Origin: Sebastes aleutianus
Taxonomy: Eukaryota > Chordata > Actinopteri > Perciformes > Sebastidae
Direction of reading: 5' to 3'
Assembly: GCA_916700875.1 (NCBI GenBank)
Contig: CAKAKS010000004.1
Location: 17,099,444-17,163,443 of the forward strand
Length of the DNA: 64,000 nt
The position numbers and the translations under genes are program-made. The notes under the pieces were generated by a model, which was not told the origin of the DNA, did no database searches, and saw nothing but the letters and a program-made list of their open reading frames with translations. Every line of letters begins with the position of its first letter. Within the stretch, counting starts at the first letter, position 1. Shown piece after piece: positions 1-12,224 of the stretch.

Positions 1-1457
1 TCATTCCCGTCATCAATTGGTTTTGGATGTGCGTTGAATCTCTATTTGCCACAGGTTCATATGAAGGGAAAGGAGTTCTGGTAATTGGAAGTGTTATGTT
101 CTGATCTCATCCTACGTTATCACCCAAAGCACATCAGATTAGTGGACAAGGAGTTATTACCCTGCATGTAACACTAGACTTACTCACTGTATAAGTACTG
201 ATCATACCCTGAAACTATACAAGACCACTTGTTTTTTTTAATCTGATTCCTACAAACTCCAGACGGAAGATGCCACGCTACAATAACCACCAACAATTGA
301 TTGATCAGTTCAATACAGTGCAGTTAATACGGTGTGAAGCATCGATGTTGACATTTTTTATTCCTCCTCATGAAAGGGCAAGTTCGGGGATGAAATACGG
401 AATCATTTTTGGCGTCTTGTTTTGGCTACAGCAACCTAACTGGATCTCACATCTCTGATGGTGATTCAAATCGTGGTGGCTTTCAGGTTTAATGTTTTTT
501 TAATGTTTTTTTAATGATACTACAAAGAGAATACGCCGTATTTATTCTCATCTCTCACTCACACGGGCGCATTTATGCATGCACACACAAGAGTTAAATT
601 GGTCAGAGCCCCTTGAGCCATTTGGAACCCCTCAGCAGCTAACCCAGTATCTGCCTTACTGTAATAAATAAATAAGGCTTTCTGCATCTATTATACATAG
701 ATATATACTGGTATATATGGATATACGGAGGAGTTACAAACTACGTATTAAACCAATGCTGTACTGAACTGTTGTAAATATGTATGTTGGTGGAGAATCT
801 GTTGTTCACTTCACAGACTGATTTGACCATAAAAACAATGATGCAACAGCAAAACAGATACTCTGATTACTCTGCACTATCCTCCACAAATATACAATAC
901 TTCTTAAATGTTTGACCTGATATTTGTCAACTGAGAACTGAAGCACACCCTATGCCAACCAAACCTTTCATAACCCTCTGAAATGTTCACTCTACGGTAT
1001 ATCTTTCTCTATTCCTCTGTTATATCTGTCAGTAAAAATAGCCCTTCTTCTCCTCTTCCCAGCTCTTTTATTACCTTTTATGACCTTTTCATGACCAGTG
1101 GAGGTGAAGCTACTTCCACAGACTTCAACTCTCTCTTGATTAAAATATACTAAAGCACTAAATAAAGCACCTTTTTCACCTGCCCCTTCAACCGTTAATG
1201 ATCCAGCAATTTCTTGTGTCATTGTCACAGCATATGGGAACAGATTCTCCACGTAAGACACAAGACTATAGCGGATAGAGATTACAGAACCAACAGCTAA
1301 TGGATCCTGCTCCTGTATACACATTTACATAGCCTATGCATATACACATGCAATATAGAATAATACCAGTGGCAGGTTTACAACTCACTGTAGACGGATG
1401 GCATACTTAAATGTTTCTACGTGACTCATTTTAAAATGGGAACCCCATAAAAGAGTC
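1..1457. other. Intergenic, no recognised gene
   Basis: AT-rich noncoding sequence. The only sizeable open frame is a 110-codon one on the minus strand at 992-1324; I do not recognise its product, and it has no splice or promoter context. Two near-identical TAATGTTTTTT runs at 490-515 are the only local repeat noted. Confidence 0.5.
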
Positions 1458-1640
1458 TTAAAGGAACAATGTGTAACAATTAGGGGGATCTATTGGCAGA
1501 AATGGAATATAATATTAATAAGCATGTTGTCTTTAGTGTATAATCATATGATAATAAGATTCATTGTGTTTCCGTTACCTTAGAATGAGTTGTTTATATC
1601 TACATATGGAGCGGGTCCATATAGAAAAACATCCTCCATA
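1458..1640 (+). mobile_element. TTAA-flanked miniature element, partial copy
   Basis: It begins TTAAAGGAACAATGTGTAAC and continues with a segment ending in ACCTTAGAATGAG..GTTTATATCTACAT..GGAGCGGGTCC. The same segment occurs at 61570-61896. The right end of this copy is unclear; homology fades near 1640. Confidence 0.6.
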
Positions 1641-3201
1641 GCTTGATTGGCCTTGATTGCCGCACCTTGTTACAGTTGCTAAGCTATGATTGGACAACTG
1701 TTGTTTGTGGGAGGGGTTTAGCCAAATGTCAACTGCAAAATGAGTTTCATTCAGAATTCAGTACTTTTCTGGTTTCCATATTTTCCATCTCCTCCAAGTG
1801 GGAACTTTTGCTTCTTGCGAGTAGCAAGATCATTAAATCTGTGATACGAGGGCAGACTCGACACCCGTTTTTCACTTGTGTGAAACCACTGTGTGAATGC
1901 TGAAAATCACAATTTCACTGAACCCAGCGCTGTCGCAAGTTAAAAGGAGTCATAACATTTCAAATAAAATAGTGTGAAATGTGAACGCTGAACAGATTTA
2001 CTACACAACAGGGTGTAAATACCACCTAGAGTATCATCCTGCACGGTCCTAATTATTCACCTCAGCAAAGTCTGCAGTTACTCTCCGCACCTTTTTCCTT
2101 CTCCCTTTCGTTGCTGCGAAGTCTGTGATTGGCCAGTCGGGATCCAATTTATGCAGTATCTCACTTTCAAGGTCAGACTTTTACACTTTGCTTCTCTGTG
2201 CTCAAATCTCATTTCTCATTTTCCCCTCTAACTGTCCTGCTGCTTTTAACCCCAACTTGCAAAACGTGAAGAATGAGACATCAGGAACTCACATTTGACC
2301 GGAGATAAGCGAGAGGATTAATGACAAGGATGCAATTACACTAAAAAGTGTCTATTATCGAGTTGACGAGATGAGAAGAGTTCTTTGACTACCCAATATT
2401 TTTTTCAAAGCCAAGTGGGAGCCTTAGTTGACTGTGTGGGCTGTTAGTGGACGAAGACAGAGGTCATGCTTTGTCTCAACATGTGGACACACTCACATGC
2501 CCTCTCCCTTTCTCTCTCTCTTACACACACTTACGCAAAAGGGAAAACTTGGCAGTCCGACACCATAACTACTCAACAAATTGCTGTCCAGCCTGCTGTT
2601 GGCCTGTGCGCATCATGTCTCGGCATTCGAACGACAGCTTTGAATTGCTTATTATGCAGTTTCTCTGGAGTGCACTGCTTGCACATGCAAGCCGCAATCT
2701 CTGTGCAGCAGCAGCTGACTAGGGAAACTGTGGAAATAATTGTCTGTCGCTCCTTGTTGGCTGCTTTGACGTCTGGCGAATCCCTTTGTGGTGCACTAAC
2801 AGAGCTGTTTGAAGTCTCTGTCAGTGTGGTGGGAAGTGGCATTGCGCGAGTGTGCGCTACATGCTAGTTCACATCTGCGGTGCATTCCACGATCCACAGA
2901 CTGGCTGGTGGGCAGATGAGAGGTTGGAGGGAAGAGCAGGCTGAGCATAATAGCTGTAGGTTTGACCCCGGCAGATGGACAAGACAGCTTCTGAATAGAG
3001 ATTTTTTTTCTTCAAATATCATCTTGTCTTCTTTCCAAGACAGGCCAAACACCCAGGCAAGCTGTTGTGTCCTCTCAAGCATTTGTTACCATTTAGAGTG
3101 TGAAGCCTGCTGCTTGATGTTGCACACAGTGAGCATTGTGCTCAAGACTCTGAGTGTGTGTATATAGGGATGTTTTAGACACTTGTACTTTGGCTGGAGC
3201 A
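1641..3201. other. Intergenic, nothing recognised
   Basis: Noncoding sequence with short CT- and CA-rich runs near 2500-2530. Open frames on both strands at 2447-2867 overlap one another and resemble no known family. Confidence 0.5.
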
Positions 3202-3830
3202 TTAAAGGGAATGTATGGAAGTTTTTACATGTTTTTTAATTGTTTTTTAATGCCAATATGTGTTACCTAACCTAAAAAATGAGACCTTCCACAACTTTCT
3301 GGGTTTCCTCTATCAGCCTGTAGACTGCTTTTAATGTGAGGAATGTGGGCTGTATTTTTCTGGGAAAATCCAACGGATGTGACGTCATGCGTGCTCAAGA
3401 GTGCCTTTATGGTTCATGTCCACAGCCTCCAACATAAAGCACAATTTTTTTAAGTTCTATCTAATGAAGCCACGTCTTGCAAAACAGGAGTGTGACTGAC
3501 GTCAGGGAAAAACTGGGATCCACATCGACCGGGCCTTTGATTGTTGGAGGGACCTTCGTTTGGTTTTAGGTATCAAAACGGACCCAGAGCTGGCAAAATT
3601 CCTATTGGACATGTAAGCTAACATTACTGCCAAGCGTGTGAAATATATAGTAATATTATGGTTTTAGCTGCCAATCACGTTCAGTCTCGTGTGTGTCGCC
3701 TCACTGTTTTGACCAATGCTCGCTTGTGTCTACGTAGTGCGAGCAACATGACGCTGATTGGCATTGACTTAACAGCCACGGGTTTCACCGTTAGCAAGCT
3801 ATTTCTGATTCTTACATAGAGCCCCTTTAA
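3202..3830 (+). mobile_element. TTAA-flanked miniature DNA transposon, longest copy (copy A)
   Basis: The element is bounded by TTAA at 3202-3205 and 3827-3830. The left end reads TTAAAGGGAATGTATGGAAG; the right end, read inward on the other strand, is TTAAAGGGGCTCTATGTAAG, so the termini are imperfect inverted repeats. There is no coding capacity. Related copies lie at 18716-18992, 41191-41373 and up to 46314. Confidence 0.75.
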
Positions 3831-5048
3831 TCTAAAAGTAAAGAAAATAACTCAGTAAAACTGCCTCAGAGGTCTAAAATCGACCCTAACGATGGATGTG
3901 AGTGTCGAGTGTTTATTCGAGCATTGTTTCTGAGATGTTTACTCCTGTTTTGCTTCAAATCAAAGATGTAGAGCGCAGGGAATCTTTGAATAGCTGTAAT
4001 CAACTTTTCATCAATTTTGAACTTGTCAGAGGGGAACTATTGTTCATGAAACAAATGCACATTAGCAGAAAAACAAGGGAGGGTGCATGTTTTCACATTG
4101 TCCCTGGTCACGTTCCTCTATTGGAAATAAATAAATTTGACAGCCAGTAACTTTATTGTGTTGCCTGCAGAGTGGGTGCTTGGTGAAAAAGAATGTGATG
4201 CACTGCTTTCGTGCAATGTTAATTCCTCTATACAAGCTCGCATGGAAAATTCAGCAAGAGGGCCATAATTCTGGGCAGAACTTTCCATCGTGTTATCAGC
4301 TTTAGCCGTACGTCACTCAGCGAGGACGACAGTCGTCAGAGAAAATGTTCCCATTTTGTCCACTCAAGTGTCACTAAGTGATGGATGCCTCCAGAGTGAG
4401 CCGGGCTGCAGTTCTGCAGCTGCCTGCGGAGCAAATGAGAAAAAGCACCGAGGATTTTAGCACTGCTTTTCACAGGCAGAGAGGAGATGCCATGTGAGGT
4501 CAGGAGGAGTAAATATAGCGATGGGAGTGTTAAAGATGGCCTGGTCTGGGTCCAGGCTCATGTCAGATGTGTCGTCCTTTTCCACGCTCTGGAAGGCAGG
4601 GAAACTAAGCATATCATTTGCGTGCAACAACAAGGATAGGAGGTGAAGGGCAAGCAACGACACCAATAGAGTGCTGCAGGGATGACGCATTTTTTGAGGC
4701 CAACCAGGAAGTTAACATCGCACTGGTTTCTTCGACAAAAAGTCAATGGGATTCCGTTGGGTTTTGGATTATTGTAGAAAATTAGCTCTGTGGCAAACAA
4801 ACGTTTATGATACTTACACGTTTTGTTCTGTAAAATAATCTCCACAAATGAACACCACCTTTACAATTTTTGAAGCATAAATGCTAACGTTGTGTTGTAA
4901 ACGTACTACACTATGGTTGCCTAACTTTACGTCACCACTTTACTGAGCTAAAGGCAGACTAGTGTTCGGCGTGATGGCGTCTTGTAGTCTAATTTAGCCA
5001 CTTGTTGGCAACTGCCTTTTTTAAGACACCTAAAAAGTGGGATATTTC
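3831..5048. other. Intergenic, no gene seen
   Basis: No family-like open frame. From about 4700 the sequence has the look of a degenerate repeat: AAGTCAATGGGATT near 4740 is mirrored by a degenerate inverted match near 5410-5435. This may mark the edges of an older element enclosing the one at 5049-5312. Confidence 0.4.
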
Positions 5049-5312
5049 AACACATTCGTTCTCATCCCAACTCGTCACATACTGACGCTTTGTAAAACCC
5101 CTCTTCATCATTTTTCAGTTGCAGTAAAACACGTGCTTAACGTCTCTTTGGCTCTTTAAACTACGTCAACGCAGCACTTTCCCTGTGCGTTTATTGTTGC
5201 CACGGTTGGGTTTACATTGTCGCTAAAGGGTGCCTTGTGCGGCGGTATTGAACGCCGACAGCCGTGACAAAGCGTTGGTATTTGACACCCTAGGAATGAG
5301 AACGGGGTGCAT
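5049..5312. mobile_element. Degenerate miniature inverted-repeat element
   Basis: The left end CACATTCGTTCTCATCCCAA and the right end, read on the other strand as CACCCCGTTCTCATTCCTAG, form an imperfect inverted repeat. The interior (CTCGTCACATACTGACG, AACACGTGCTTAACGTCTC) has the look of a common fish dispersed repeat. No open frame of interest. Confidence 0.55.
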
Positions 5313-7126
5313 ATTTACTGACATAATTTATGTCGTAGAACAAAATGTTAAAATCTCATAAGCTTGTGTTAACCACAGACCTTCTTTCAGTCATCTAACT
5401 AAAAACCCATTAAAAAAAACCTATTGACTTCCAGACGAGGGAACCGGGAGTCCTAAAACTCATTTCCGGTTTTGAGGACTCATCCCTGCAGCACTCTATG
5501 CTATTATGAGTTATAAGATGTTCCATCCATGTAGTTCAGTCTGTTCCAATAGACATATATGATCTGTCTTATCTACAGTAGAGTGCTGTGGTAGTGGTGC
5601 CAACATCCTGCAGCCTCCCTCTGAAGAGGACGTGTGAATAGTTGCCACAATCAGTGCAAATGTCACCTAGTATCATCTCCAACTTGCTAAATGCTTATTA
5701 CATCTTGTCTGAGACAGAGCGTACCATATGGCGAGTGCTAAGATTTAAAAAAAAAAAAAAAAAAAAACTTATCTCAGCTTCGCTCTGAAAAATACATCGA
5801 AGTAAAGCCTCGATTTTGAACAGATGTGCACATCAGAATTTGATTCATTGGGCGAGGATGTGCGATTGGCATTCTCTGCTATCCGGCTCGCACTGATCTG
5901 CGTGCACGGTGGATAATATGTTGTCTTTAGCGGGGGATGAATACAAGCCTGGATAAGTGAGTCTGCTGAATAAATGATGTTTATAATCATAGCCCTGGGT
6001 GTCAGCTAATGTGCCTGGGGAGATGGGGGGGGTGGGGAGATGAGGAGTTCCAATCATCTGTCCAAGCAAGCCCCTCCAAGGCGGATGATAATGTGGGTCT
6101 AAACTGCTGCACGGGTGGGTAATGGGATTGTGTGCACGCTGGCCTCCTGCTGGATAAGCTCCCCTGATGGCGCTGCTGACCCCCTCCCTGATAGCTGGGA
6201 CTGGGAGTCACAGCACAGCTCCATTTGTGTGTGTTTATGTTGCAGGTATCATATATGAGACGAATGGGCAGCGGTATAGGTGTCGGTTTGGGAAAAGGTA
6301 GGAGGAGGTGAGCACATTTCCCAAGCCAGAAAGCATAGGGGAAGAACAAATAAAAATAAGGGCGGACAGTTGGGAAATGGAGGTTCAGGAGGGGTCATAT
6401 TTGCTGTTATTAAACGTGTGAGAGTCCAGTTCAGGTCTCACTGAGTCACCAGTAATCAAAGTTCAAGGAGGATTTTCGTTCTGCTGACAACAGCAAGTCG
6501 ACTTAATTATAAGGATTTTCATTTTGAAGCAGCAAAAACACCATTTAAACGCTGTTATAAAGGCGAGTCACATTAGGCTGCATGCAAAAGTAGCAGTTGT
6601 CGTCGCCCTCCTGCACAAATCTGTCATTTCTCTGTCGGTTAGTTTCAACTTGTGACCATTGTTCCTCTTTGCGAGGGCGGTTTGTCTCAGTTGGCCAATG
6701 TTGCAATGATTTTCCAGACAGCTGTTCTTGACATATTGAGTAATTTTGCAGTTTTGTTCTGATTTGGACACACACCATTTGTCCTATTTCTTTGCAGCTC
6801 TGCTTGCCGCCTCGTGTTCCTTTATAAAGTCGCATATCAAACCGCTGATTGCCAGACCTCCTCAATGGCTGGCAGTTAATAAGCATTCAACTGAATATGA
6901 CGCACCTTTGCAAATGTGATTAATTCAAATTCGTTAGTCATTTTTCTTGAACTTATAAAAGGTCATAAAGTGAAGTGAAGACTGCCAACGAAGCGTGCAG
7001 TGTATGTATATGAAGATTTATTCATATCAGTATCATCAAATTCAGCCCAAAGCTACGATGATAGCTGGCTGACACGGTTCAGAGGAGATAATAAAGATGA
7101 AAATTGCACTTTGAAGGGGACTGTTA
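5313..7126. other. Intergenic, no gene seen
   Basis: Contains a poly-A run at 5747-5767 and overlapping minus-strand open frames at 5769-6349 and 6545-6886 with no recognisable product. Nothing else stands out. Confidence 0.5.
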
Positions 7127-7569
7127 AGGCCCTGACACACCAAGCCAACGGAGAGCTCAGGGCCGCCGGTGAGCGTCTGTCAGCCTAGTTCTTGTGGTGT
7201 ATCCCGCATCGTTGGCTCTAGTCTGCCCGTGTCGGAGTTCAGCCTTCGTCGCCGCTAGTTCTTTGATGTCGGGTTTGTGTATCTGGGCCTTTAAAGAGGT
7301 GTGGCCCGTCCTGAATGCCCTTGGCCTTTAAGGCCCAGACACACCAGCCCGACATCAAAGAGCTAGCGGCGATGAAAGCTGACCATTTAGATGCCTCACT
7401 CAGAGTGATTTTTCTCCCCGATGGGCACCGCCGCCGATTCAACATGCTGTATCAGCCAAAAAAAACTCAGACACGGGCAGACTAGAGCTGACGGTGCGGG
7501 ACAAACCGCAAGAACTATGCCGACAGATGCTCACCGACGGCCGACCGTCGACTTGGTGTGTCAGGGCTT
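7127..7569. mobile_element. Harbinger-like miniature element that is nearly one long palindrome
   Basis: It is flanked by the 3-base direct repeat TTA (7124-7126, 7570-7572), the target size of PIF/Harbinger. The termini are AGGCCCTGACACACCAAG and, from the other strand, AAGCCCTGACACACCAAG. The inverted match extends far inward: CTCTAGTCTGCCCGTGTC near 7220 pairs with its complement near 7475-7495, and a second block around 7247-7290 pairs with 7330-7380. About 80 bases in the right arm (about 7384-7465) have no partner. Confidence 0.8.
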
Positions 7570-7572
7570 TTA

Positions 7573-10500
7573 GTGACAAGATTGTTGTCACACACAGCTG
7601 TTTTTCAATGAATTCTGTCTTGGCGTTCTGATGTCAAACTGTGCAGGACTAGAAGATCAAACTAAAACCAGATTAACATACTCAAAATTCAAACAACCTG
7701 GCTCCCACGATGCTTCCTTTTGGTCTTTGTCAAGCATACTGTCTCTGTTTTCAAACAACGAATAACTTCAGCCGTGGATTTTTGTGTCGGGCTGAAGCGT
7801 GCGACAGCTTTAAAAAAAGAAAAGCTTCAGAGCGCTATCTAAATGAGGCATAATAGATGTGAGAGTGACATAACCATGTTGAAGGGATGTAAGCAGCCTG
7901 ACAGGAACATTGCTTCTAGCAACTCCTGTCTTGCATTAGTGATGATTTTCCAGGAGGCGCTCACAAAGAGTCTTCAGAGCGGTCTCTCCTGAGCCCCAGC
8001 CAAACCCGGAAAAGCCCCCAAAACAACGGGCCATGTGCACACACGGGCTCCCTGACACAGCTTCACACGTTGTTATTCACAACCCACCCTCGACACCAGC
8101 CAAATCTATTTCCCCCCCACTTCTAAAAAAAAATATAGGTCATTCTGGTTCTAAAAATGGCTGCCTCCCCCTGGGGCTTGCCAGAGCATGAAATAGACTT
8201 TACATCACGTTAGCCGAGCAACAGCAACCAAGAAACTTCCCTTTTTTTTTTTTGCTCATTTTTCATCCCCTTTTGTTGTTGTAATCTAACATATGGCGGC
8301 TCTCTCTCTCTCACCTCCTCTCTTTCAGTTTATGACCTGAATAAGATATCAGCAGTTTGCCAGGTTTGGAATATGACAGGCGAGGCTAAAGTCATGTAGA
8401 GATTTAGATAATATGGTTGCGGAACACTTTACAATGCTTTTCCACCTCTGCCTTTCAGACTCCCTCCACGCTGATAAGCAGGAATTCGGGGGTGGATTTC
8501 AAAAACGCTTTGGATTTGCAAAAGTGGCTGCTGATATGGGTGAAGGGAGTCACATGACAGACAGCACAATTACTTCCTACCTGTTTATAATGCTCACCAG
8601 TGGCAGATGAATTACAACTATATCCACTCTTCCTTTTGGAAGCTGCACACAATATGCAGAATTAAGCTGCTCTCGCCTCCATTGTGACAACTTTAGACTG
8701 TAATTTATGGAGGCAAACTCACTTGCAGCAAATTGGATAACGCAGTGAGGGAAATTTCTGTAGTTTACACATTTGCAGATGCTCTTCCTCCAACATATTG
8801 TCTCGTTTTTTTTAATTTTCCACCTCCTGCTTCTCCATGTCCAATGCATGAACTCCCCGGTGGCTGTCCCTTGAAACAGCCTCATGTTTATTTAAACTCA
8901 CAGGGCGGCAGCGGAGCCCCATTCGTTTTCTGTGGTGTTTTCTTCCAGCCAGCCAACCTCGGAGTCATTCATCAGCCGGGCTAAGTGTAGCTACAGCAGC
9001 AGAGGGCTAAACAGCACTTCACCACAATGAGTGTGACATCAACTATCCACACAAACCAGCGGGTGTGTCAAAGAAAAGCACAATTACAGAGGAGAAAAGA
9101 GAAGGGAAGAGGTGAATAAATGACCATGGAGAGAGACGGAGAAAAAGATAGAGAGGCAGAGTGTCAGTCATGCAGCTTCTAATTTTGGTTCTGGCTCGAG
9201 TACTACTTTGTTCCACCACGGGCTTTTATGCTACGAGCATGAGCTGGCTCAAGACAGACAGAAGAGCTATTGAATTAGCAAAGACCACACTCAGCAACCA
9301 AAAAATACCATGCACACACACAAAATAATGAGAAGGAAAAGAGTTGAGTTAAAGCATACAATCCAAGTGGTGATGAGTATTTTTTGCATACTGTTTGTCT
9401 TGTGTTGTTTTATAATTAAAGCTCCTCTAAATGTTTTTTTAAAATGAAATCTAATTTCCTTGTGAAAACTCAACGGTGATACAAAAATGATCTCCCCCCC
9501 CAAATATGGATAAAAGAGAGAAGGACTCGCATCCTAGTTGAGTGGAGAGCACAACAAAGGGAACTCGGGCTAGGATCCAAATTAGAGGAAAGATGAAGAT
9601 ATGAAAAAGATCAAAAAGCGAGAAAAAAGGAATGGGAATTGGCAAACACTGACATCCAGCTGTGCCACACTGAATCAAATTTTAAAAAGGAGATATGAAC
9701 TCGAGCCATATTGCCTGTACCTTACACGGTTAATAATATAAAGACAGACAGAATCAAGAAGAGTCCACACACAACGTAAGTGTATATATCTATATATATA
9801 TATATATATATCTTCATTTATTTTAATATTTAAACCCACTAAAAGTTGTAAATACAACTTTTGAATGAAAGGCACAGGAAAAATCAGACAATGCTGATAT
9901 AATACTCAAAAGAAAAATTACAGTACAAAAGTGGACAGTTAGTTACGCACGTACAAATCCCTCCAGGTTCCTCCATACGGGGGAAACAGAAATATATCCG
10001 ACACAACAAAAGGAGGAGGGGGGAGGGGGGGGGGTTCAAAACCAAAAAAACATTAGCCAAACTTCTCTTTATTGCTTTTCCTATTCGACAGGGGGTCACG
10101 TCCGCTCCTTGGGTCTCGCAGAAAGCCAGAAAGCAACTACTGTGCTTTCTAGATTTCCCCCGTAGACGGCGTGGCTCGTATTTACTTTATTATTGAGCCA
10201 TGCTACACAACACTCCACTGGGCCTTTAGCGTCCGATTCACAACATCAACACAGATGAAAAACAGATGTTTTTTAGTTTTTTTTTAGGTTATCCGAGTTA
10301 AGATGTCTCACAATCCATTACCAAATGAGCCTGTATTTGTGATTACGCTTTAATTCGCTGGTCCCTCCGAGTGTAAAAATTACCCCGACCTCTAAGTGGT
10401 GTTTAAATATTCAACAGAAGAATTTCTGTGCTGCGAGATGTAAAAAGTGCAGGTCAGAAGCCGTTTTCTGTAGCGAGGAAGTAATTCAAGATCTCTTCAA

Positions 10501-11877
10501 TCCCTTCTTTAACATTTACTTGATGGAGCCTCGCTGCGTTTAACACTAGTGGGAGAAGTTTGACAATAGGATTCATTTATCAATTACAGACATTTAAAAA
10601 GGAGAATCTAGCACTGGAGGCCACTACTGCGCTGTTTTATTGTGTTTTCCAGCCCTCTTAAGAATCACTTCATTTCATTTTTTTGTTGAAGTAAAGCACG
10701 CTTCGGCCTATCTGATCATCATTTATCAATCGTGTGGGAGGTTAACAAAGCAGAGAGGGGGGTTATGTGGCATTAAGTATGCCCAATCTTTGACTCGCAT
10801 ACCTTCTGGATTTTATTGAAAAAGAATAAATCACATTGCAGGCCTGCCAGCTCATATAGGATTGTGTACACATTACCTTTGGACAGCTCTACTGGGAAAC
10901 AACTGGAGGGAAAGGTGCTGTCACTCTGTACTGCTCTGGGTTCTTAATATTACATATAGCCTCTTTGGTATAGGCACATCTGCATCAAGGGACCACCACT
11001 GTCCAATTATTCCTTTCCTTATTTCCTATGTGCAGCTGTCTTCACTCTCTGTTTCCTATTGAATAGGGGGGAACAAAAACACACACAAAGAAGATGATTG
11101 CCACAATCCTGGAACCTGGAAATCAAGAGATTGATTGAAGTAGCAGGAAATTAGACTTATATAGCCGTCAAGGGTTTTTTCTTTTCAACCCCCTGCCTCT
11201 CGTCTCTACCTGGCCTGACAGCAGGAGATTCATGCTACCTCCGCCTCCCCTGCAGCCATGCTACAGAGAGAAAAAAAAAAAAAAAAAAAAGCCATGGCAC
11301 AGCAAAAATGTAAACGCACCAATGTACTTAAATTCAGCCCTGAATAAAATAAAAAAAAAACCAACAACAAAAGATCCTGGGGGCAAAATGAAACAGGTGT
11401 TAAGATTCAATGTTATAAAACACAACAGTTGTGATGGATTGAGGAGTGAACGGGAGGATGGATGTAGTCAGGGCTGTTGCGGCGTTGCTGCTCTGGTTTT
11501 GCGGTAGCCTGGGTCCAGTGACGGATGCGTTTACCAGAGCCCTTTCTCACCTCCCCTCCCCACCCCAAAGATGGCAGCCCACCCTGGGAGAGGAGGGGTT
11601 ACCTCTATCCCCTCTCTATCCTGGTTCTAACCAGAATCTTAGCGCCACACTCCTCCTTCGCACAGGAGCAAAGTCAGGTTAAAAGCTAGAGCTTTAACAA
11701 ATCTGCTTTGAAGTTTTTCTTACACTTCCTGATGCAAGACCTCTAACGCCTCCGTGCTCCGGCGCACAAAAGGGGGAGCGAATGACATCATGTACAAGAA
11801 CCAGGATCTCAAAGAGTTCGAAAGATAAAGAGTCTCCAGTCTCTCAGTGCGTCAGGCTAGAACGCCGACTCCATTCA
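7573..11877. other. Downstream flank and probable 3' UTR of dipk2a
   Basis: The dipk2a 3' UTR must lie at the right end of this stretch. Simple sequence includes an AT dinucleotide run at 9782-9811 and poly-A at 11271-11290. AT-rich, repeat-poor segments such as 10600-10760 could be conserved noncoding DNA but this cannot be judged without alignment. No other gene is recognised. Confidence 0.45.
10812..10817 (-). terminator. Candidate polyadenylation hexamer for dipk2a
   Basis: The minus strand reads AATAAA here, the first canonical hexamer I find downstream of the dipk2a stop codon. It would give a 3' UTR of about 1.06 kb. There is no obvious GU-rich element just after it, so the true end may be elsewhere. 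Confidence 0.25.
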
Positions 11878-12224
11878 TTACCTGGCCGTAGCGGAGGAGG
11901 ACGCGGCGGCTAGCTGTGTGAGGTATTCACGCAGTTCCTTGGCCGCCTGGAAGCGGCCGTAGCGCTTTTGGGGTCTGGTGCACTCGTCCAACAGGGTCAT
12001 GAGTTGTCCATCTTTGGCTATATGGGCGGGGGGGTCGTGGAGGAGGCCTCCGGTGGTGCCCCGCCACGTAGCGTAACGCGAGAGTAGGTTCTGGCACACG
12101 GCGTAGTAGTTGTGGTCCACTGTGACTCTGGAACAGAGGGAGTCCTTGGAGAAAGACAGGCAGGCCTCCCGGTCGCACTCCTCGAAGCGGCTCTCGTACC
12201 ACACGTCGTAGAGCTCCGGTTTGT
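11878..12224 (-). CDS. dipk2a: dipk2a coding exon 3 (residues 320-434 and stop)
   Basis: The acceptor CTCCCTGCAG is followed by ACAAACCGGAG, which completes the split Asn codon and reads NKPELYDVWYESRFEECDRE. It continues through the family blocks VDHNYYAVCQNLLSRYATWRG, GGLLHDPP and KKRYGRFQAAKELREYL (here QKRYGRFQAAKELREYL), and ends at a stop codon at 11880-11878. The last residues, an Ala/Ser-rich tail, differ from the human end and are four residues longer. The 3' UTR must continue below 11878; its end is not visible with confidence. Confidence 0.96.

Noticed and set aside
992..1324. 110-codon minus-strand frame as a gene
   Set aside because: No known domain, no neighbouring exon and no promoter-like context; kept only as a note in the intergenic entry.
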